This document shows, in pieces, positions 57,811-64,000 of a DNA stretch of 64,000 nt; position 1 is the first letter of the stretch, and each line of letters opens with the position of its first letter. The position numbers and the translations under genes are program-made. The notes under the pieces were generated by a model. It had not been told where the DNA came from and searched no databases. It saw nothing but the letters and a program-made list of their open reading frames with translations. This DNA is from Erysipelothrix sp. (lineage in GTDB: Bacteria; Bacillota_I; Bacilli_A; Erysipelotrichales; Erysipelotrichaceae): the NCBI GenBank assembly GCA_018335655.1, contig JAGXRX010000007.1, positions 1-64,000 of the forward strand, in the 5' to 3' direction.

Positions 57811-59124
57811 ATGATAACAACACAATTAACAATTCAAAAAGTAGGAATCAATGGCGAAGGCATCGGTTACTATAATAAAAAACCTGTCTTTGTTTTAAAG
57901 TCAGCGTTAGGAGATGTCGTCACTGTCAATCTCACACTTGCAGCGTCAAAGACGTATTTTCAAGGTGAACTTGTAAGTATCATTCAAGTTTCACCACACC
58001 GTGTACAACCAATTTGTGAACACTATGATACATGTGGTGGTTGTGCTTTAATGCATGTTAAGCAAAAAAGTGCAGATATGACTAAAGTTGATCTCATCCG
58101 TCAAGCACTTAACAAATATGCTCAAATCGATCCACCAATCACATTTGAATCAAATCCTAATCCTTTTGAATACCGTAATCAATGTAAATTTGTCTTAGGA
58201 GAGAATCCTAAAGGAATAAACAGTGGTTTGTTTGCTGCGAATTCCAATGCGTTTGTACCAATCACAACATGCCATGTTCATGAAAAGAATGTTGAAATGA
58301 CACGTGTCAGTGTTGTAGAGCTTCTTCAAAAACACAAAGCACCAATATATACACGCGCAACACCTCAAGGCTTTAGAAATCTTGTTATTCGCTCCATTGA
58401 TGGTCAAACCATGGTTTCACTTATTAGTGATCGTGCTATTGATATGCCAGCTCTCTATGATGACATAGCAGCACTACCTACAGTCATCAGTGTTTATGCA
58501 AGTTATAATCCAGATCGTAAATCACTAGCAATCTTTGGTGATCAAACAGTCCATCTTCGTAAACAAAAACACTTAACCTTTACAATGCATGGATTAACAT
58601 TATCGCTATCACCATCTTCATTCTTTCAACTAAATACTACCGTAGCGAAGTATATGTATGCCTATGTGAGTTCATTAATCCCTAAAGACTATACCGTAGT
58701 GGAAGCCTTTTGTGGAATTGGAGTTATGGGATGTATGATTGGATCAAAAGTTAATAAAGTTATTGGCTATGATATTGATCGCTCATCGATTAAAGATGCG
58801 AACGAAAATGCTAAACGCAATGGATTAAACCATGTTCAATTTCATGCGAAAGATGCTCATGAAGGCGTTCGCAGTGTAGCGAAACTTACCACTAAGTTTA
58901 CATTACTCGTTGATCCACCAAGAACTGGACTTTCATCATCATTTATTCAAACCATCATTCAATCAAAAATCAAACATGTCATTTATGTCAGTTGTAATCC
59001 AAGTACACTTGGTAAAGATTTAGCACAACTTAAAGATGATTACTATGTTGAATCAGTTAAAGGATTCGATATGTTCTCGCAAACGCCATTAGTCGAAACG
59101 GTAGTATCTCTACGTCGTAAATAG
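57811..59124 (+). CDS. rlmD: 23S rRNA (uracil-C5)-methyltransferase, RlmD/RumA family
   Basis: TRAM-like N-terminus, CEHYDTCGGCALMHV Fe-S motif, LLVDPPRTGLS, YVSCNPSTLGKDL. Confidence 0.92.
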   Translation: MITTQLTIQKVGINGEGIGYYNKKPVFVLKSALGDVVTVNLTLAASKTYFQGELVSIIQVSPHRVQPICEHYDTCGGCALMHVKQKSADMTKVDLIRQALNKYAQIDPPITFESNPNPFEYRNQCKFVLGENPKGINSGLFAANSNAFVPITTCHVHEKNVEMTRVSVVELLQKHKAPIYTRATPQGFRNLVIRSIDGQTMVSLISDRAIDMPALYDDIAALPTVISVYASYNPDRKSLAIFGDQTVHLRKQKHLTFTMHGLTLSLSPSSFFQLNTTVAKYMYAYVSSLIPKDYTVVEAFCGIGVMGCMIGSKVNKVIGYDIDRSSIKDANENAKRNGLNHVQFHAKDAHEGVRSVAKLTTKFTLLVDPPRTGLSSSFIQTIIQSKIKHVIYVSCNPSTLGKDLAQLKDDYYVESVKGFDMFSQTPLVETVVSLRRK

Positions 59125-59162
59125 ACTATAACTTAACTTTTCTTAGATGAATGACTAAATGT

Positions 59163-59195
59163 AGGTAAATCATGAATCCCATGATTTACCTTTTT
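59163..59195 (+). terminator. Intrinsic terminator
   Basis: AGGTAAATCATG-AATCC-CATGATTTACCT-TTTT. Confidence 0.9.
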
Positions 59196-59312
59196 AAATA
59201 TCAATAAGTATTTGTTATGCTTTTATAAAGAATAATTGATAAAGGTATTTAAACGTTTATTCAAAACCTATTGAAAAATATGGGATAATTTGTTAAACTT
59301 TGTTCAGCTAAA

Positions 59313-59384
59313 CACCGTATATCCTCGTGAATATGGCACGAGAGTTTCTACCCAACGACCGTAAACTGTTGGACTACGATGGAA
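59313..59384 (+). ncRNA. Purine riboswitch, guanine-type (C74)
   Basis: CACCGTATATCCTCGTGAATATGGCACGAGAGTTTCTACCCAACGACCGTAAACTGTTGGACTACGATGG. Confidence 0.97.
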
Positions 59385-59404
59385 CACCGCATCTTTTCTG
59401 CGTG

Positions 59405-59431
59405 CTTCCCATCGAAAACGGGAAGTTTTTT
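59405..59431 (+). terminator. Riboswitch terminator
   Basis: CTTCCC-ATCGAAAAC-GGGAAG-TTTTTT. Confidence 0.9.
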
Positions 59432-59473
59432 CGTTTTTAAACGGGTTTAGCATACAGAAAGGGGAACATTTAC

Positions 59474-60790
59474 ATGTTCGACAAATTTTTTCGCATTACA
59501 GAAAAAGGTAGTACAGTCAAAACCGAGCTTCTAGCCGGACTTACCACATTCTTAACAATGGCTTATATTCTTGCAGTTAACCCGGGGATTATGTCAGATG
59601 GCGGAATGCCATTTGCAGGTGCTTTCTTAGCTACAGCTTTAGCTGCAGGTTTTGCATCTATCTTAATGGGTTTATATGCTAACTATCCAGTTGCTTTAGC
59701 TTCTGGTATGGGTCTTAATGCTTTCTTTACTTATACAGTAGTCTTTGGTTATGGTTTATCTTGGCAAGCTGCATTATCTGCAGTCTTCGTGAGTGGGGTA
59801 TTATTCTTGCTTATCTCACTTACAGGTGTTCGTAAAGTTGTTATCAATGCAATTCCTTCACAATTAAAACTTGCTATTGGTGCTGGTATTGGTTTCTTCA
59901 TTGCTTTCATTGGTTTAAAGAATGCAGGGATCGTAGTATCTAACCCAGCAACGTATGTTACATTAGGAAACTTCATGACTCCTGCTGTTGCTTTGGCTTT
60001 ATTTGGTATTGTTGTAACAGTTGCTTTACTTGCTAAAAAAGTTAGAGCTGGTGTCTTCTTCGGTATGGTTATAACGGCAGTACTAGGTGTTGTTTTAGGA
60101 CTTGCTGGTGTTGAAGGTATGCCTTCACTTCCAACTGCTGTCTTCTCATTAAACTTAGATTTTTCAACAGTCTTTGCATTCACTACAGGATTTGAAGAGT
60201 TGTTAGCTAGTCCAAAACTTATTGTAATTATTGTTACTTTCTTATTCGTTGATTTCTTCGATACTGCTGGAACTTTAGTTGCAGTTGCAAATCGTACTAA
60301 TCTTATCAATGAAAATGGCGAACTTGAAAACGTTGATAAAGCTCTAACTACGGATGCTGTTGGAACAATCGTTGGTGCTGCTCTTGGTACTTCAACAGTT
60401 ACTTCTTACATTGAATCTGCAGCAGGGGTTGAAGTGGGTGGCCGTACTGGTCTTACTTCAGTCACTACTGGTGTCTTATTCTTAGTTGCTATCGTATTTG
60501 CTCCAATCTTAGCGGTTGTTAACTCAACAGTTACAGCTCCAGCACTAGTCATCGTTGGTATCCTCATGGCTCAACAATTAGGTGGAGTGGACTGGGATGA
60601 TTTCACAGCAGCAGCTTCAGGGTTTGTTGCAGTCATCATGATGGTATTAAGTTTCTCTATTTCTGATGGTATCGCATTAGGATTCATCACTTACGTCGTT
60701 GCTAAAGTTGCAAGTGGTAAGGCAAAAGATGTTAATATTGTTGTATGGTTATTATTACCATTATTCATTATTCACTACGTCATAAAATAA
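59474..60790 (+). CDS. NCS2 family (AzgA/PbuG-like) purine permease
   Basis: TELLAGLTTFLTMAYILAVNPGIMSDGGMP; TSTVTSYIESAAGVEVGGRTGLTSV; guanine riboswitch upstream. Confidence 0.95.
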   Translation: MFDKFFRITEKGSTVKTELLAGLTTFLTMAYILAVNPGIMSDGGMPFAGAFLATALAAGFASILMGLYANYPVALASGMGLNAFFTYTVVFGYGLSWQAALSAVFVSGVLFLLISLTGVRKVVINAIPSQLKLAIGAGIGFFIAFIGLKNAGIVVSNPATYVTLGNFMTPAVALALFGIVVTVALLAKKVRAGVFFGMVITAVLGVVLGLAGVEGMPSLPTAVFSLNLDFSTVFAFTTGFEELLASPKLIVIIVTFLFVDFFDTAGTLVAVANRTNLINENGELENVDKALTTDAVGTIVGAALGTSTVTSYIESAAGVEVGGRTGLTSVTTGVLFLVAIVFAPILAVVNSTVTAPALVIVGILMAQQLGGVDWDDFTAAASGFVAVIMMVLSFSISDGIALGFITYVVAKVASGKAKDVNIVVWLLLPLFIIHYVIK

Positions 60791-60804
60791 AAACAAAGTA
60801 TCGA

Positions 60805-60836
60805 TTAAGCGGAAGAATTCTTCCGCTTAATTTTTA
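60805..60836 (+). terminator. Palindromic terminator
   Basis: TTAAGCGGAAGAATTCTTCCGCTTAA-TTTTT. Confidence 0.85.
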
Positions 60837-60852
60837 AAATAAGGAGATCCCC

Positions 60853-61983
60853 ATGAAAATTATACAAGAAGCTTACACCTACGATGATGTTTTACTTGTT
60901 CCAGCCTATTCGAGTATTACTCCAGCCTTTGTAAATCCTCGATTACGATGGAATGAGCATATTGAAATGCATGCACCTATTTTTGCTGCGGCAATGGATA
61001 GTGTGAGTGAAGAAACGATGGCTATTGCTCTCGCAATTGCTGGTGGCATTGCATTCATTCATAAAAACATGAGTATTGATGATCAAGCTTCTATGGTTAG
61101 AAGTGTTAAAGCAGTTAATGTCAGCTTTGAAGAGCATCCTCATGCTTGCGTAAATCAACATAATAAACTTGCAGTTGGAATTGCAGTCGGTGTAGGAGAA
61201 GACACAATCAAGCGTGTTATCGCTTGTGTTGAAGCAGGTGCTGATTTAGTGAGTGTTGATTCAGCCCATGGCCACTCATTAGGAGTCATTGAAACGATTA
61301 AGGCAATCAAAGCTCTTTATCCTACAATTGAACTCGTTGGTGGTAATATCGTCTCATATGAGGCTGCAATTGCCTTAAAAGAAGCAGGTTGCACTGCAGT
61401 TAAGGTAGGTGTTGGTCCAGGTTCTATTTGCACAACACGCGTAGTAGCAGGGGTTGGGGTTCCTCAACTAAGTGCTGTCATGAATGTAGTCGAAGCATTA
61501 AAAGGAAGTGGTGTTAAAGTTATTGCGGATGGTGGAATTAAATACTCTGGAGATATTGTGAAAGCCATTGGAGCTGGAGCTGATGCTGTGATGTTAGGTT
61601 CACTTCTTGCAGGTTGTGATGAAACACCTGGTGAGTTCATTCAAGTGGGTGAGAAACTCATGAAGAGCTATGTAGGTATGGGCTCACTTAAAGCTATGAA
61701 AAAGGGAAGTAGTGATCGCTACTTTCAAGGTGGTGTTAAGGATTTAAATAAATTAGTTCCAGAAGGAGTCGAATCACTTGTCCCTGCAAAAGGTCCTGTA
61801 AGTGACGTTATTTATCAAATGATGGGTGGACTTCGCTCTGGTATGGGATATTGTGGTTGTGCTGATTTAAGTGAGTTAAAAGAGAAAGCACAGTTTGTCC
61901 GTATTACGAATGCTGGACTTGTAGAATCACATCCTCACGATGTTTTAATCGCAAAGGAGGCTCCAAATTACCGTGGCCGATAA
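60853..61983 (+). CDS. guaB: IMP dehydrogenase lacking CBS domains
   Basis: [20 protein letters not shown] catalytic loop, [13 protein letters not shown] flap, [13 protein letters not shown]; 376 aa with no room for a CBS pair. Confidence 0.92.
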   Translation: MKIIQEAYTYDDVLLVPAYSSITPAFVNPRLRWNEHIEMHAPIFAAAMDSVSEETMAIALAIAGGIAFIHKNMSIDDQASMVRSVKAVNVSFEEHPHACVNQHNKLAVGIAVGVGEDTIKRVIACVEAGADLVSVDSAHGHSLGVIETIKAIKALYPTIELVGGNIVSYEAAIALKEAGCTAVKVGVGPGSICTTRVVAGVGVPQLSAVMNVVEALKGSGVKVIADGGIKYSGDIVKAIGAGADAVMLGSLLAGCDETPGEFIQVGEKLMKSYVGMGSLKAMKKGSSDRYFQGGVKDLNKLVPEGVESLVPAKGPVSDVIYQMMGGLRSGMGYCGCADLSELKEKAQFVRITNAGLVESHPHDVLIAKEAPNYRGR

Positions 61984-63502
61984 AATATTAGTCTGTGACT
62001 TTGGAAGTCAAACCAACCGTTTAATTGCACGTCGTATTATTGAGATGGGTGTGAAGTGCGAACTCATTGATCATGAAAATATTGCGTCTCACTTAGAAGA
62101 TAGTGATGTGAAAGGGATTATCTTTTCAGGTGGACCTCATTCTGTTTATGAAAAAGGTGCCATGATGATTGATCCCGTTGTATATGAAAGTGGCTTACCA
62201 ATCCTTGGTATTTGCTATGGTATGCAAATGATGACATTCCAACAAGGTGGAGTTGTTAAAGCTGGACATAGTAAGGAATATGGTAAGACTGCGATGACAT
62301 TAATTGAATCATCACGACTTACTCAAGGTATGAGTTTAGGAACTCAAGTGTGGATGTCTCATGGAGATCATGTAAGTGTTTTAGCACCTGGATTTAAGGC
62401 AAAAGCTTATAGTTATAATACACCGTTTGCTCTCATTGAACATGAAACTAAACCTTGGTATGGGGTACAGTTTCATCCTGAAGTGACTCATACTCTTGAA
62501 GGATTAGTATTACTAAAAAACTTTGTGTTTGAGATAGCTAAGGTCAGTCAATTATGGCGTGCTCAAGACTTTATTGAAGAAGAAGTAGCACGTATACGAG
62601 ACGAAGTAAAAGATAAGAAAGTATTGTGTGCACTGTCTGGAGGAGTTGACTCCTCAGTGACTGCAACCTTACTTCATAAAGCAATCGGTGATCAATGTAC
62701 GTTCATGTTTATTGATCATGGATGTATGCGTCATGAAGAAGGTGCATGGATTAAGAAAACATTTATTGATGAGCGTGGGTTTAATCTTGTGATGATTAAT
62801 GCTAAGAAGCGTTTCTTTGATGCTTTAAAAGGAGTTATTGAACCTGAGCAAAAACGTAAGGTTATTGGAAACATGTTTATTCGTGTCTTTGAAGAAGAAT
62901 CAGCAAAGTTAGGTGATTTTGCGTTTCTTGCGCAAGGAACTTTATATACCGATGTCATTGAATCTGGTACAAAGACAGCTCAAACTATTAAGTCACATCA
63001 TAATGTTGGTGGACTTCCAGAAGATATGAAATTTAAAGTCATTGAACCTTTAAAAACACTTTTCAAAGATGAAGCAAGACAAGTTGGACTTGAGCTTGGA
63101 CTTCCATATGAACTTGTCTATCGCCAACCATTTCCAGGACCTGGATTATCCATTCGTGTTATGGGAGAGGTGAATGAAGAGAGTGTTCGAATTGTAAGAG
63201 AAAGTGATAGGATCTTTAAAGAAGAACTTATTGCCTTTGATCTATACGATAAAATTTGGCAATCTTTCAGTGTGAATACCAATGTTCGCAGTGTTGGTGT
63301 CATGGGAGATCAAAGAACATATGGAGTCATGGTATCCCTTCGTGCGATTACATCCCTTGATGGAATGAGCGCGGATGTTGCTCATATACCAATGGATTGT
63401 TTACTTCAAGTATCTAATCGTATTGTGAATGAAGTGGCTGGAGTGAATCGAGTCACGTATGATATTACGTCTAAACCACCCGCAACCATAGAGTGGGAGT
63501 AG
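61973..63502 (+). CDS. guaA: GMP synthase (glutamine-hydrolysing)
   Basis: GICYGMQMMTFQQGG, GVQFHPEVTHT, ALSGGVDSSVTATLLHKA, RQPFPGPGLSIRVMGE; GTG start after AAAGGAGG. Confidence 0.98.
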   Translation: MADKILVCDFGSQTNRLIARRIIEMGVKCELIDHENIASHLEDSDVKGIIFSGGPHSVYEKGAMMIDPVVYESGLPILGICYGMQMMTFQQGGVVKAGHSKEYGKTAMTLIESSRLTQGMSLGTQVWMSHGDHVSVLAPGFKAKAYSYNTPFALIEHETKPWYGVQFHPEVTHTLEGLVLLKNFVFEIAKVSQLWRAQDFIEEEVARIRDEVKDKKVLCALSGGVDSSVTATLLHKAIGDQCTFMFIDHGCMRHEEGAWIKKTFIDERGFNLVMINAKKRFFDALKGVIEPEQKRKVIGNMFIRVFEEESAKLGDFAFLAQGTLYTDVIESGTKTAQTIKSHHNVGGLPEDMKFKVIEPLKTLFKDEARQVGLELGLPYELVYRQPFPGPGLSIRVMGEVNEESVRIVRESDRIFKEELIAFDLYDKIWQSFSVNTNVRSVGVMGDQRTYGVMVSLRAITSLDGMSADVAHIPMDCLLQVSNRIVNEVAGVNRVTYDITSKPPATIEWE

Positions 63503-63536
63503 TTTAAGAAAGTCTATATCAAATAAAACTAGAAAT

Positions 63537-63580
63537 CAGAGCTATAGTTTTAAATCCAATAAACTAATGCTCTTTTTTTC
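63537..63580 (+). terminator. Intrinsic terminator
   Basis: AGAGCtatAGTTT...AAACTaatGCTCT-TTTTTT. Confidence 0.85.
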
Positions 63581-63721
63581 TGAATGTTTGAAACATTCAT
63601 AAAGTGATCAAACCAAAATGATTTTCTTGAATAATTACGGATTACTTTAATACAACAAAAAGTTTTTATAAAGTTTAGTTTGTTTATGTTATACTAATCA
63701 AATGTCAAAAGGAGTGCTTAA

Positions 63722-64000
63722 ATGATTGAAGTAAGAGATATAACGATGCAATTTGATTCTCGTGTTCTTTATGAACATGTTAATTTGAAATTTACAGATG
63801 GGAATTGTTATGGATTAATTGGTGCCAATGGGGCTGGTAAATCTACTTTTTTAAGAATACTTAGTAAGGATTTAGAACCTGATTCAGGTCAGGTGGTTAT
63901 TCCTGAAAACGAAACATTATATATGTTGAAGCAAGATCAATTTGCTTATGATGAATTTACAGTTCTAAATACAGTGATGATGGGTCATGAAGCACTCTAT
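63722..64000 (+). CDS. ABC-F family ATP-binding protein (5' part, runs off window)
   Basis: MIEVRDITMQFDSRVLYEHVNLKFTDGNCYGLIGANGAGKSTFLRILSKDLEPDSGQVVIPENETLYMLKQDQFAYDEFTVLNTVMMGHEAL. Confidence 0.93.
   Translation, partial: MIEVRDITMQFDSRVLYEHVNLKFTDGNCYGLIGANGAGKSTFLRILSKDLEPDSGQVVIPENETLYMLKQDQFAYDEFTVLNTVMMGHEALY

Noticed and set aside
59749-60309. 186-aa minus-strand ORF
   Set aside because: Fully antisense to the NCS2 permease; no RBS or family features.
1-64000. CRISPR array, prophage, integrated plasmid, rRNA or tRNA genes
   Set aside because: No spaced direct repeats, phage structural genes, integrase or recognisable tRNA/rRNA sequence found on reading either strand.

Overview
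Low-GC, densely packed bacterial chromosomal window, probably Firmicutes/Tenericutes-related (inferred from codon use and gene content only). It holds about 60 genes and no rRNA, tRNA, CRISPR array or intact transposon that I could support. Main blocks: truncated MATE pump (minus strand, left edge); cobalamin-binding protein with a CarH-like W-x9-EH motif, translationally coupled to a GGDEF protein; three further GGDEF proteins; CPH-type copper ATPase plus multicopper oxidase; FMN-binding protein and orphan RnfD-like subunit; DUF1538 plus PII-like pair; fluoride riboswitch with promoter and terminator ahead of a cation/proton antiporter; macro-domain plus VWA pair; chromate transporter; polyamine operon speD-speA-speE-speB-metK behind a roughly 265-nt structured leader with mutually exclusive hairpins that I could not assign to a known class; tdh/kbl; trxB plus a tandem-thioredoxin protein; a RAYT-like protein that has lost its HUH histidines; hflX, Crp/Fnr regulator, photolyase; a large HTH protein with an upstream TGACA/TGTCA array; guanine riboswitch - NCS2 permease - CBS-less IMPDH - guaA; partial ABC-F gene at the right edge. 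The best candidates for undescribed biology are the polyamine-operon leader, the B12-sensor/GGDEF couple, the HTH/operator-array/short-RNA locus, and the 32-bp inverted-repeat-bounded segment at 46.1-46.8 kb. All calls come from reading motifs; no searches were run.
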